A stretch of DNA of 64,000 nucleotides from Pseudozyma flocculosa PF-1 (Eukaryota; Basidiomycota; Ustilaginomycetes; Ustilaginales; Ustilaginaceae), in the NCBI RefSeq assembly GCF_000417875.1, contig NW_006920877.1, positions 696,782-760,781 of the forward strand, read 5' to 3'. The stretch's first letter is position 1. Every line of letters begins with the position of its first letter. A model generated the notes under the pieces. That model ran no database searches, was not told the DNA's origin, and was given only the letters and a program-made list of their open reading frames with translations. This document shows, piece after piece, positions 54,136 through 64,000 of the stretch. A program made the position numbers and the translations under genes.

Positions 54136-56109
54136 CTACAGCTCCTCGCGCTTCGACTTGGGCTTCCAGGTGCCGGCGCGCACCTCGTTGAGCATGCGGA
54201 TCCCCTCGGGGCGGTAGCTGTCCTTGACCACCTCGGTGCGCTCTCCCGTCGGGCTGTTCTTGAACCGCAGGTGCTTTTTGCCACCGGCGTCGTAGCGCGG
54301 CCACTGCGGGCGCGTCGCCGCCGCCGCACCGCCGCCGCCATCAGCGCCCTGCCGGCCCTTGACGGCGTTGGGGTCGCCCGTCGTCACAAATGAGATCCAG
54401 TAGCCCGCCATCTCGTCGGCCAGGTCGATGTCGCGCCGGGCGGGACCCAAGGCGTTCTGCGTGGCTAGCGGGTTGCGGAAGACGTAGCAGACCTCGGCAA
54501 AGTGCTGCGCGACGCCGTCAATGGTGGCATTATACTGCGCCTGGTCGAAGCGGCTGACGTAGACGTTGCCGGCGCCCGACTGGGGCGACGACAGCAGCTC
54601 GGCCACCTCGCGCCGCGGGGCCACCATGCGCAGGTCGCCAAAGATGGCGCACGACCGGCGGTCCTGGCGGCCCGAAAGGCTCAGCAGGCCGTCGCCCGCC
54701 TGGTACGGCGGCCACAGCCCTTCCTCGTCAGGGTACGCCTCGAGGAGTGCCATTTGCGCCGCCTTGGTGAAGCGGTCGTCGCCACCGAGGCCGTTCTTGT
54801 CGATGATGGCGTCGATGATCTGCTGCGACGTGTTGACGCCGCGCACGCCAAACGACAGGCCCTCGTTGATGTTGTTGTGCAGGATGATGGGCTTGCCCTT
54901 GACAAAGTCGCCGTCGAGGAACGACCTCTGCAGGTCCTTGGCCACCAGTTCCCCGTCCACCTGCGGGTTCCACAGCGCAGCCGGGAACGAGTACGCCGGG
55001 CTCAACGAGACCTTGGCCAGGTCGCCGAGCGGCAGGCGGCGGAGGCAGTCGAGGTCGTCGCGCGCGCATCCGGCTGCCTGGGTATAGTTGGTCCAGAAGC
55101 CGTTGAGCTGGTCAGTGTAGAACTGCGAGCGCGGCTGGGTGGCGTAGTAGGAGCTCTGAGCGATGGTGCGCGAGAAGAGGCCATCGTCGCGGCCGCGGTA
55201 CGCCGTGTTGTGGAAGAGCATGCTTGCGCCGCCGGCCGACTCTCCGGCGATGGTGATGGCATCGGGATCGCCGCCAAACGCGGGGATATTGTCGCGGATC
55301 CAGTGCAGGGCGACGCGCTGATCGTACAGGCCGAGGTTGGTGATGCGCTCCCTGTCGGCCACGTCGCCGACGGGGAAGCCGAGGGCGCCGGTGCGGTAGT
55401 TGAGCGAGACAAAGATTATGGGCTTGCCCATGCCCACCGACTGGTCGACGAGGAACGAGCCGTTGTAGCGCTGGTCTGCCGATGAGCCCATGTTGAAGCC
55501 GCCGCCGTAGATCCAGACAAAGACGGGCAGCTTGCCCTTGTTGGCGTCGCTGGCGCTGGCGCTGGCCGGTCGGACGACGTTGACGGTGAGGCAGTCTTCG
55601 CCGGCGCGGTAGGTGACAAAGGGGGGCGCAAAGTCGTTGTCGATGCCGACCGTGTAGCAGGCGGGCGAGTAGCTCTTTGCGCTGCGGACGCCCTGCCAGG
55701 TGTGGTTGGCGGCGAGGCGCTGCGGACGCCTGAAGCGGCGGTCGCCCGTGGGCTGTTGGGCGAAGGGCATGCCGAGGAAGAGGTCCTGGGCGCCATGCTT
55801 GATGCCAAACCTGGAGAGCGTGGCCTGTGCATCGACCGTCTCGAGGCGGACGCCGGCATAGGAGCCGTTGCGGAGGCGGACGACGGGGTCGTTTGCGATG
55901 GCGGCCGGGTCGAGCGGGTCGAGCGAGTTGCCCAGGTTGGTGCAGCCGTCTTTGGGCGCGCAGTTGAGCGAGCTGACGGTCGTCGTCGGGTCGTCGGCAG
56001 CGGCGGCGGGAGCCTGGCGCGTGGCGAGGGGCGAGGCGGTGGTGGCGACGGCGCCCAGTGCGAGGCCCCACAGGGAGAGGGCGAGGGCGAGGGAGCGAGG
56101 GAGCTGCAT
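54136..56109 (-). CDS. Secreted type-B carboxylesterase/lipase
   Basis: Alpha/beta-hydrolase, single exon, 657 aa. The first ~25 residues are a signal peptide (MQLPRSLALALSLWGLALGA). The oxyanion-hole loop is VFVWIYGGGFNMGSS, followed by FVSLNYRTGALGFP. The nucleophile elbow is GESAGG with Ser near residue 290. The acidic member is likely the Glu in NNINEGLSFG and the His is in AQHFAEVCYVFRNP. EDCLTVNVVRP is the family's second signature. Several NxS/T sequons fit a glycosylated extracellular enzyme. Likely role is ester or lipid hydrolysis outside the cell; the substrate cannot be read. A Thr/Ala-rich linker of ~40 residues follows the signal peptide. Confidence 0.93.
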   Translation of the reverse strand: MQLPRSLALALSLWGLALGAVATTASPLATRQAPAAAADDPTTTVSSLNCAPKDGCTNLGNSLDPLDPAAIANDPVVRLRNGSYAGVRLETVDAQATLSRFGIKHGAQDLFLGMPFAQQPTGDRRFRRPQRLAANHTWQGVRSAKSYSPACYTVGIDNDFAPPFVTYRAGEDCLTVNVVRPASASASDANKGKLPVFVWIYGGGFNMGSSADQRYNGSFLVDQSVGMGKPIIFVSLNYRTGALGFPVGDVADRERITNLGLYDQRVALHWIRDNIPAFGGDPDAITIAGESAGGASMLFHNTAYRGRDDGLFSRTIAQSSYYATQPRSQFYTDQLNGFWTNYTQAAGCARDDLDCLRRLPLGDLAKVSLSPAYSFPAALWNPQVDGELVAKDLQRSFLDGDFVKGKPIILHNNINEGLSFGVRGVNTSQQIIDAIIDKNGLGGDDRFTKAAQMALLEAYPDEEGLWPPYQAGDGLLSLSGRQDRRSCAIFGDLRMVAPRREVAELLSSPQSGAGNVYVSRFDQAQYNATIDGVAQHFAEVCYVFRNPLATQNALGPARRDIDLADEMAGYWISFVTTGDPNAVKGRQGADGGGGAAAATRPQWPRYDAGGKKHLRFKNSPTGERTEVVKDSYRPEGIRMLNEVRAGTWKPKSKREEL

Positions 56110-57453
56110 CGTCGATGAATGGCTTCCTTGTTGATGACAAGAGGGGGAAAGGGGCTGAGGGATGTGGCAACAAAGGGTGGGCGTGGCATGCTCTGCTTGG
56201 CTTTATAGGCGGTTGCGCTTGGTCGAGGACCAGGGAGGATTGGTTGGTTGCATTTGCGGTGCCCCGGCGCAATCAGCCCGTCGTCCTCTGCGCAGGCGCA
56301 GCATGCTCGGCCCTCGGACGGACGGAAGCAGGAGTGCGCGGTAGGGCACGTAGGGCAGTTGGCGCGATGGACAAAAGTGGTCAGGGGACAAGCCAACCGG
56401 GCAAGCTCAAGGCAGAGTAGCGCAGCGTTAGCCGGTGATTGGGCAGAGAATCAGGATGTAGCCGAGAGGCGCTAACGACGGGGGCGCGTGGGATGTCGAC
56501 TGCATATGTATGCATATGGCGTGTATGGCCGCTGCGTTTCGTCTATGCATGTATATTTGCTCGCCAGTCGACAGGCAGCGAGAGGGCGCGGGTCGCGTGG
56601 CGGCGTGGGTCGTTGTTGACCGGCCACCTCTCTGCATCGAGGGTAAAGCTACATACCGGTAGTGCGGGGCAACCGTATGTGACGGCAGCCTGTCGCTGCC
56701 ATTGCGCCGCAACCCGCCGGCAGATGATACGCACCGATGCCTCAGCATGTGGTCGGTGGCCGGCCAACTTGCCCCGCACCCGCCCTACCCTTGCTTGTCG
56801 CCCCCACGCAGGCCGTGCGGAGGATCTCCTTTGCCGCCGGTTTGCTTCCTGTCCGCCCCACGGATCCCGTAGCACGCGCGGCCCAAGGATGGCCTTTTGT
56901 AGCGCGCGTCTCTAGGCACTGCGGCTGCCGCCGCCTTGCCGTGACATCCGCCCCACGCTCCTTCCCCAGGAGCGTCGATCCGTCCGGGCATCCTCTTTGC
57001 TTCCTTCCTACTCCATCCGAGTCCCTGTTTTTGCAACGGCAAGAGGACTGCCGAGAGTCTGTCTGCCTTCGCAAAGCAGCTCGTGCAGAGGGTGCCACAC
57101 CGCCACTCGCCAGCGGCTTCGACCCGGCTGGGCTTCCTGCGCATCCGTCAACCTCTGCGCTTTGCTCACCGCCCCCCAGACTTTCCGCCTCGAGCGAGCG
57201 CATACACGCACACACACACGCACGCACACGCACACATGCCTGCCGCACTTGGTGGCGACGTTGGTCTTCTTTCTCCTTCCTTTGCAAGCACCTCTAGCAC
57301 CGACGCCGAGCGTCACGCCAACGGCCATGACGACGACCGCGATGCGAACAACAATCTGCCGGGGGCGCAGTCTACCACGTCTCGATCAACGCTGTGTCCT
57401 CGCGCGAGGCCACCTCCTCTGGGCCTCGCCTCGCCCCGCCTCGCCTCGCCGCC
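56110..57453. other. Intergenic, esterase upstream region
   Basis: About 1.3 kb, including the esterase promoter and the 3' end of LeuRS. A (CA)n tract lies at about 57205-57236, and GCATATGTATGCATATG occurs near 56501-56517. No gene seen. Confidence 0.45.
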
Positions 57454-60400
57454 CTACTCGACGTTCCAAAAGGCAAAGCTGGGCGCGCCCGGCTCCGAGA
57501 TCTCGACAATCTTGTCGTCAAACTCGTCCGGCTTAGCCATGGCCTCGTCCTTGTCGACTATGTGCACCTCGCGGAAGCCGAGCGTCTTCTTGAGGTAGGC
57601 CTTGGCGTCCTCGAGCGTCTGGCGCTCATCAAACGGCAGCCGCCGGTTGAAAGCCGTCTCGGCGCCAAACTCGTCGATGCGCTTCTTGAAGCCGACGATA
57701 AAGTTCATGACCTTCTTGTCCTTGAGCATGCCCTCCTTGGCCAGCGCCTCGCGCACCGCCTTGTCGTCGACCTTGGAGCTGGCCGCGTCAAAGTTGGCCT
57801 GGATCAGCTCGACGCAGCGCGTCTGCCAGTCGGGGAAGCTCTGCGCCACAAACACGCGGCACTCCTTGGGCTGGCGGTCGTTGTACTTCTTGGCGTCGGC
57901 GGCGGGCTGGCCCTTGGGCGCCTTCTTCTTGCCCAGCGCAATCTCGGCGTCGCGCAGCGTCTTGACCGTGCCCGACACGTAGGCGAGCGCCGACGACACC
58001 GAGGCGTCGACGTCGCGCGACGGCTGCGGCCAGCGGGCCGCCTGCACCGAGCCCGTCTCGCCGAGGCAGGTGCGCCACACGTGCTCGGCAAAGTGGGGTG
58101 CGATGGGCGTGATGGTGAGCGCCTGGACGCGGATCCAGCGCGAGACGAGCTCGGCGTGCATGCCCACGTCGGACGTCGCCTCGCGGTACAGGTCGCGCGC
58201 CGTCTGCAGCTCGTAGAAGCCGTACTTCATCGCATCCTTGTACAGAGCCCGGTCGTAGCACTCGGTCGTCTGGCGGAGCAGCGAGTTGATCTGGTTGTCA
58301 AACGCGCGGTCCCAGAACGAGTCGAGCGGGCCGGTGCGCATCTTGGCGCGCGCCTTGTCCGACGTCACCTCGTTGCACCACTCGATGAGGGTGTGGAGGC
58401 GCAGGATGTTGGCGTTGGCCGTCTTCTCCTCGAAATTGGCATCCTCGATGCCGTCGCCGGCGTCGGCGAGCGACAGGCGCGTGGCGTCTGCGCCAAACTT
58501 TTCGACCGACTGGCGCAGGGTGAGGCTGTTGCCCGTCGACTTGGACATCTTCTTGCCGTTGAGCATCAGGTGGCCGTTGGCGCGGAAGGCGCGCGGCCAG
58601 TGGTGCTCGGGGAAGATGGCGGCGTGGACGTAGGCGCAGAAGGTGAGGTGATTGGGGATGAGGTCCTTGCCCGACGAGCGCAGGTCCATCGGGTAGAAGT
58701 AGCGGAACTCGCGGCGCAGCACCTCGGCGCGCTCGCGCGGCACCTTGGTGTCGGCCGGGTAGGGGGCGTCGCCAAACAGGAAGTCCCACATGGCGTCGGT
58801 GAGGTCGTCGGCGGCGATGCCGCTGGGCCCGACGGTGCTGCCGTCCTCGACGCCGCCCTGGAGGTGGTGGGCGATGGTGTAGTAGGCCATGTAGATGGTC
58901 GAGTCCGACAGGCTCTCGACGAGGTACTGCGGGTCCCAGGGCAGCTTGGAGCCGAGGCCGTAGCTGCGGGCGCACGCCCACTGCCGCAGCCAGCCGACGA
59001 CGCCCTCAAAGGCGTTCTTGGTCTCGGGCTGGAAGCAGTTGATCTGGGCAAAGAGCTTGTTGACCTTGGCCTTCCACGACTCCTCGCCGTAGTCGAGGTA
59101 CCACTGGTCGCAGAGGGCGACGACGCACTCGTCGGCGCTGCGGCTGACGACCTTGCCCTCGGGCTCGGCGTAGGCAAACGCGAGGCCGGCGGCCATCATC
59201 TCGTCGCGCACCTGGTTCTTGGCCTCCTGCACGGGCAGGCCCTTGAAGTTGCCGACGAGCATGGTGCCAGAGTAGAAGCCCTCCTTGTAAGCGATCTCCT
59301 TGGCCTCGGCCAGCTGGACCTTGTCCTTGGCCGACTGGATCTTCATCTGCTTGACGAGCGTCGGCGCAATCAGGTCGCCGTAGCCGGGCGTGCTGATGAC
59401 GGGCAGCGGCTCGAGGCTGGCCCAAGCTGGGTCGATCTTGTAGTACTCGGCCTTTTTGCGGAGGTCCATGAGCGTGGCGTAGTCATCGGGCGAGTCCGAG
59501 GGGACCGATGTGACGACGCCCGTGCCCTTGGTGGCGAGGACCGTCTCCATGGGCAACACGTAGACCTCGGGGTAGTGGCCGTTGGGCGCCTTGATGAGGG
59601 TGCCGACGAGCTGGGCGCCCTTGACGCCGGCGATGCGGTGGACGCGGCCGCGCTCGGCCGTGACGCCCTGGAAGGCCATGTTGCGGGCGGCGCGCTCGGT
59701 GCAGATGAAGACGTCGGTGTCATTGATCTCGTAGGCGCCGTAGTCGATCTGCGGGCCCACGTAGCAGTTGGTCTGGCCGTACATGGTCTCGGGGCGCAGC
59801 GTTGCGGCGATAAAGAAGACGCGCTTGCCCTGCAGCTTGGCGTCGAGCTCGGGCGCGGCCAGCGCGCCCCACTGCACCAGCTCCATCTTGAGGCCGGTGT
59901 ACTCCTGCGGCCCGACGCCCTCGCCCTCGGAGCGGTCGTGGTCCATGCAGGGCTGGCCGTCCTTGGGCGAGTAGATGGTGTAGCGCTCGCCGAACTTGAT
60001 CTTGTCCATGGCGTGCAGCTTGTTCATCTGCCAACGCACGAAGCTGTCGTAGTAGGGGTTGACGTCGGTGGTGACAAAGGCGCGGCGCCAGTCGATGCGC
60101 GAGCCGAACGAGGTGCAGTCGGCCTTGGCAATCGGGGGGAAGTACTTGAGCCAGTACTGGGCGTCGGCGAAGCGGGCGATCTCCTCGCGAGGTACACCGC
60201 TGTTTTCCATGATCTGGAACTGGTACTTGAGGCCGGTGTCCTTGCCCGCCAGCTTGCCCTTGGTCGCCTTGGCGACATTGGTGGTAGTGGCGCTCGACGT
60301 GTTGGCCGTGGGCGGAGGCGGCGGCGGGTTGACCGAGGAGGCGGCGGCGGCAGCGGCATCGTCGTCAGCAGCGACGGCGGCCTCGGGGTCGTAGCCGGAA

Positions 60401-60952
60401 AAGTCGGGGCCGAAGAGCTCGATCTCGCGGACGAGCTTGTCTGCGGCGGCGCGGATGGGCATGCCGGTGCAGTGGAAGGCCCAGGGGAAAAGGGCGCGCT
60501 TTCCCTGCAGGCGCTCGTAGCCGACGGCGAACTCGGCCTTGGAGAGGGTGAAGGCGTGGCCGAGGTGCAGGGATCCGTTCATGTAGGCGTAGGGGATGGT
60601 GGCAAAGTACTTTGGGTACTTTGCGCGGACCTCCTCGGGGGTGAGGTCGCGCAGACCATCGTCCTCGGTGGGCGCGTCGACGTTGAAAACCTTTTGGTCG
60701 GCCCAGAACTGCTGCGTCTCGCGCTCGAGCTTGGTCAGGAAGTCGCGCTTGGACGTCTGCGGGAGGGGGTCGGGCCAGCAGGGTTGCGAAGTGGGCGAGA
60801 CAGGCGAGGGGATGATTCAACCAGTGTCAGTCCTGGCGTACGATGAGCGGGGGAACAAGGAAGGAAGCGGTGGGGACGGAAGCAAGCCGAGGGTCACTTA
60901 CGTTTTCGAGCTGAATGGGCCCGGCATCCTTGCTGGCATCTTTTGGTGGCAT
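57454..60952 (-). CDS. CDC60: Leucyl-tRNA synthetase, cytosolic
   Basis: Class I synthetase that charges tRNA-Leu. Exons 60902-60952 (17 codons) and 57454-60756, phase 0, give 1117 aa, the normal length for the eukaryotic cytosolic enzyme. The N-terminus has TSKRDFLTKLERETQQFWAD. The HIGH signature is MNGSLHLGHAF at ~76 and the KMSKS signature is GKKMSKSTGN at ~751. The editing domain has MDLRKKAEYY/TGVVTSVPSDSPDDYA, typical of eukaryotic LeuRS. An Ala/Pro-rich insertion (DDDAAAAAASSVNPPPPPP) sits between the catalytic start and KYQFQIMENSGV. The C-terminal region is the vertebrate/fungal type. No mitochondrial presequence is seen, so a separate mitochondrial enzyme is expected elsewhere. Confidence 0.95.
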
Positions 60953-62050
60953 GGTGGCGGAGGGAAAAGGGCTATAGGCTGCTGATGCTGCTGCAGCTGC
61001 TCCTGAGGAGAAGAATGATTCCGAAGATCCCACAGCCAGAGGTCTGAGAGGGCGAGGTTGGGGACGAAGGCCAAGCGCGGCCGAGGCGGTAGCGAGGTGG
61101 AGGAGAGCGGGGCGAGAGCGACTCGACGAGTGTGCCAAGAGGCAGCGCGCAGAAGGGCGGAGGGACGTCGTCTTGCCGAAAGTCGTCGTCGCAGGTGCGG
61201 GCGGCCGCAGAGACTGAAGAGGCCGTGTGTTCGGTGTCGAAGCTCACGAGGACAGAGCGTCGAAATAGGGCGGGGGGCTTGAGGGTGGTGGTGGTGGTGG
61301 TGGTGGTGGTGGTGGTGGTGGCGATGGTGGTGGTGTGGGAGGGTTGCGTCGGGCTGCGCATCCTCTCGTGGTCGTCTTTTTTTCCTCTGACCGCATGCCG
61401 CTGCCAGCTCGCCTGCCCGCCTGCCTGCCTTCCTGCTTGGCCTCGAGGCAAGGAGCAAGCAGGCGGGCAGAGTCACAGCTGGCCACCCGAGCTCCGGCGA
61501 AAACTCCAGATCGGGCCAAGGCGTTGCACGCTGGATCGGGGGATGCGAGTTCGATGGCGTGGCTCAAAGCACCCTCCACGTCCCGATGCGAGGGTCGGCC
61601 GATGCGCGCTCGGACCTTTTGGTTGCCGCTGGCGGACTGGAAGCTCCGCCCTCACTCTGACCGCCTTGCCCACCTACCATCACCGCCATAATAGCCACCG
61701 TCACCACCACCGTCACCGTCACCGTCACCGTCACCACCACCGTCTTCTTCCACAGCCGCATTATTCGCATCGCTCTTCGCTCAGCGTCTCTGCCCAGCCC
61801 TCGTTTGCATCGCTGCAACTATGACCCCTCGCTAGGCGGGGCTGGGTCTCTGCGCTCGCCTCTGCTCCACGGCCGCACCACAAGACGCCCGGGATGCTCA
61901 TCCAACCGCTTGCTCAGCCCGCCTGCCCACATCTGTGCTTCACCTTCGGACCTGTCTTCTGATTCAATCCTTTCGCATTTGCGCTTCGACCACCGCTCGG
62001 CGCTCGGGAGAGCCGAGACAGCCCGGACCAGGGTCGGCTGACTTGCTGCC
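60953..62050. promoter_or_regulatory. Divergent intergenic region (LeuRS / MED12)
   Basis: About 1.1 kb between divergent starts. A (GGT)n run spans about 61283-61332 and a CACCGT/CACCAC tract about 61690-61742. It presumably carries both promoters. No gene seen. Confidence 0.5.
61283..61332 (+). repeat. (GGT)n trinucleotide microsatellite
   Basis: Uninterrupted GGT/GTG units in the LeuRS-MED12 intergenic region. Confidence 0.85.
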
Positions 62051-64000
62051 ATGGCGCACCAGCCGCAGCATGCCGCCTCATCGGCCCGCCCGACGGCGAG
62101 CACATCAACGAGCGGCAGAGGCGCGATGCTCGCCGATGCGAACTCTGCGGCGGCATCCGCGACCGATGCGGCCCGTCCCGCCGCCTACGAGTTTGAGCCG
62201 CCCGCCTGGCGTCCGCGTCTGCATCCCACCTCTGCGCGCCCGGGCGTGCCGGACCTGTTTCCGACACGAGTCGGCCAGGCCGAGGACGACTTCAGCCAGG
62301 CGACGGTGCGCAGCGGATTCCAATGCAGCTTCAGCATCGCCAACGAGGCGCTGCTGGGCTCCGAGGTGGCGGGAGAGCTGCTGCTGGGCAAAGAGCTGCT
62401 GCGCAACCTCGACCTCTCTCTCAACGACGTCCTACAACGCAGATCCGCCCTCGAGCGCAACCGCATCGCCCCTTCGCAGCACAAGCCACCTTCGCGTGTC
62501 ACCCTCAACGAGCTTAAGCTGGCAAACTACGTCAGGGACCTCGCAGATCCGCACGTCCCCCTCCACCGCCTTTCACGATCCGTACCCCACGGCTTCAAGG
62601 GCGAGAAAATGTTCGAGATGCTCTGGTCTGGCGGCAGCGCTGGCACTGCAGCCAGCATCGGCGGCGGGGGAGCGGGCGGCAGCGGTGGAGGCGTTGGCGG
62701 CGTCTCGCTGCCAGCGGGCAGCTCATCGGCTGCCACCCACAACGTCAGCGCCAGCCGTGCCAACCTCGCCTCTAGGGTGGCAGCCTCTGCCTCTGCAGCG
62801 GCGGCGGCGACGGCGACGACCAGCAGCAACAGCACCACGGCCTCGGCCACCGGCAGTCCGAGCTCGTCTGGCCAACTCCATCACAATCACAACCAGCCCC
62901 AGCGGGCCGCTTCCTTGCCGCCTAGGCGCAGCTGCGTCGCCATCCCGCGCGCCTTGTGGTTCGTCCGCGCCGTCGGAGCCGCAGAAATCCAATCGGCGCG
63001 AAGCAAGACGAGCGCAACCTATGCCGTGGAAATGACGACCAGCCTCTGTTCCTGGCTCAACCGGCAGATCAGCGAACTCAGCTGCACCGCCGGAAATCCC
63101 AACGCCGCTCCGCCAAACACTTCGGCTTTCGCCGCCACCGCCTCGGGCACTCCACTCGCCAACTCTGCGCCCTTCGGTGCTGCCTCACCCGCCACACCAT
63201 CGCCCGGCTACTTCCAACCCAGGACGCCCGCAGGAGTGGGCGGCGGGACCAGCAGCGGCGCTTCGCACCCTCACGCCAGACCATCCGTGGCGCCTTCTTC
63301 CACGGTCTGGTCGCATCCCTCTCCCTCGCCAGCCCCGCATGCTGGCACGCCTGCGACTGCATCCGCCGCTGCCGCTGCTCCTGCTGCTGCTGTCCGCGAT
63401 CACTGTGCCGTGTTGGAAAATGAGGCCGAGGCAGAGCGCTGGGCGGCAAAGTGGACCTACAGCCTCTCGTTGACGCGTCACCTCGGCGCTCAGCAGCTCC
63501 TCGATCGCACCACCCTCTTCCGCTGGACAGTCGAGGCACTCGGCAGCTGCAACCTAGCCCAGGTCTGGTTCCTGCTCCAGCTCGTCGAAGAAGGCGCCAG
63601 GCTCATCGTCCAGCGCCGGTTTCTCGCCCTCGCGCTCGTCTCGGCGCTCTGCACACGCCTCTCCCAGCTCGACACACGCTACAACCCGTCGGCCATCTCG
63701 GCGCTGCGCGGCCGTTTGTGTGAACTGCTCATCTTTGTGCTCGAACAGGTGCCCGAGGCGCTTGTCAGTCCGCGGCTCTGGCACGCCCACCAGTCGACCG
63801 TGTCCGAATCGGTCGCATTCGGCTGCTCGCACGACGTTCATCGGCTGGCGCGGTTAGAGGCGACGCTGCAGCGCATCGCAGACCGCATCTCCAAGCTCTC
63901 GCTGGTCAGCTACGTCGACATGCTCGATCATGCTCCCGCTGCTGCCGAGTGCAAGTGTAGCAAGGGGTGCAGAACCCATAAGGCGAATTGCGGCAGCAGC
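62051..64000 (+). CDS. SRB8: Mediator complex subunit 12 (MED12/SRB8), partial
   Basis: Subunit of the Mediator CDK8 kinase module, which regulates RNA polymerase II transcription. From ATG 62051 the frame is open for 650 codons to the right edge, so the C-terminal part is missing. The MED12 N-terminal region is recognisable: YEFEPPAWRPRLHPTSARPG, then TLNELKLANYVRDLADP, VPLHRLSRSVPHGFKGEKMF and IPRALWFVRAVGAAEIQS. A Gly/Ser/Ala-rich insertion separates these. After it come AAKWTYSLSLTRHLGAQQLL and ESVAFGCSHDVHRL. The MED12 domain activates CDK8-cyclin C in known systems. No intron is visible in this part, but one near the edge cannot be excluded. Confidence 0.88.
   Translation, partial: MAHQPQHAASSARPTASTSTSGRGAMLADANSAAASATDAARPAAYEFEPPAWRPRLHPTSARPGVPDLFPTRVGQAEDDFSQATVRSGFQCSFSIANEALLGSEVAGELLLGKELLRNLDLSLNDVLQRRSALERNRIAPSQHKPPSRVTLNELKLANYVRDLADPHVPLHRLSRSVPHGFKGEKMFEMLWSGGSAGTAASIGGGGAGGSGGGVGGVSLPAGSSSAATHNVSASRANLASRVAASASAAAAATATTSSNSTTASATGSPSSSGQLHHNHNQPQRAASLPPRRSCVAIPRALWFVRAVGAAEIQSARSKTSATYAVEMTTSLCSWLNRQISELSCTAGNPNAAPPNTSAFAATASGTPLANSAPFGAASPATPSPGYFQPRTPAGVGGGTSSGASHPHARPSVAPSSTVWSHPSPSPAPHAGTPATASAAAAAPAAAVRDHCAVLENEAEAERWAAKWTYSLSLTRHLGAQQLLDRTTLFRWTVEALGSCNLAQVWFLLQLVEEGARLIVQRRFLALALVSALCTRLSQLDTRYNPSAISALRGRLCELLIFVLEQVPEALVSPRLWHAHQSTVSESVAFGCSHDVHRLARLEATLQRIADRISKLSLVSYVDMLDHAPAAAECKCSKGCRTHKANCGSS

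Noticed and set aside
54502..55485. A 327-codon plus-strand frame
   Set aside because: Antisense shadow of the esterase gene.
57394..60846. A 1150-codon plus-strand frame
   Set aside because: It is the antisense shadow of leucyl-tRNA synthetase; the composition is Leu/Val/Arg/Gly-rich with no domain, as expected opposite GC-ended codons.

Overview
This is a GC-rich fungal nuclear window, almost certainly from a basidiomycete and probably the smut lineage (Ustilaginomycotina). That placement is an inference from gene architecture and protein style, not from a search. Coding regions are interrupted by mostly short GT-AG introns (about 45-480 bases) whose joins I checked by reading phase. Neighbouring genes are unrelated housekeeping loci on both strands, with no operons. 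Start codons below are true ATGs; several longer open frames begin only at GTG or TTG and were trimmed.

Left third (1-25 kb): a clathrin adaptor AP180/YAP180 (minus, cut by the left edge), the histone acetyltransferase GCN5 (minus), an orphan membrane protein and a small orphan gene (plus), a FUN30/SMARCAD1 chromatin remodeler (plus), an intron-bearing tRNA-Gly (minus), a DHHC palmitoyltransferase (plus), a LysM-domain protein (minus), the mitochondrial phosphate carrier MIR1 (minus) and eIF2-beta (minus, with a 558-base run of N that appears to lie in an intron).

Middle (25-45.5 kb): ATP synthase gamma (plus), a nine-exon aldo/keto reductase with a 10-nt micro-exon (plus), lysyl-tRNA synthetase with a probable mitochondrial presequence ahead of a second, better-placed ATG (plus), a CDCA7-type zinc finger plus DDT/WHIM-like protein (minus), the telomere protein POT1 (plus), an orphan multi-pass membrane protein (minus), the rRNA methyltransferase BMT5 (plus) and the Serinc/TMS1 membrane protein (minus).

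From about 46.0 to 54.03 kb there is no credible gene. This is a dense repeat island. It holds a degraded head-to-head LTR pair, arrays of short hairpins built from CCGTAG/CTACGG and ATCGTAG/CTACGAT, nested inverted repeats with arms of about 1.1 kb, near-perfect 46-51 bp palindromes ending TCAATCAT...ATGATTGA, and a recurring boundary motif CATAGCTAG(CAGCAG). It looks like fold-back/MITE-type elements inserted into one another.

Right end (54-64 kb): a secreted type-B carboxylesterase/lipase abutting the island (minus), cytosolic leucyl-tRNA synthetase (minus), and the 5' part of Mediator subunit MED12/SRB8 (plus), cut by the right edge.
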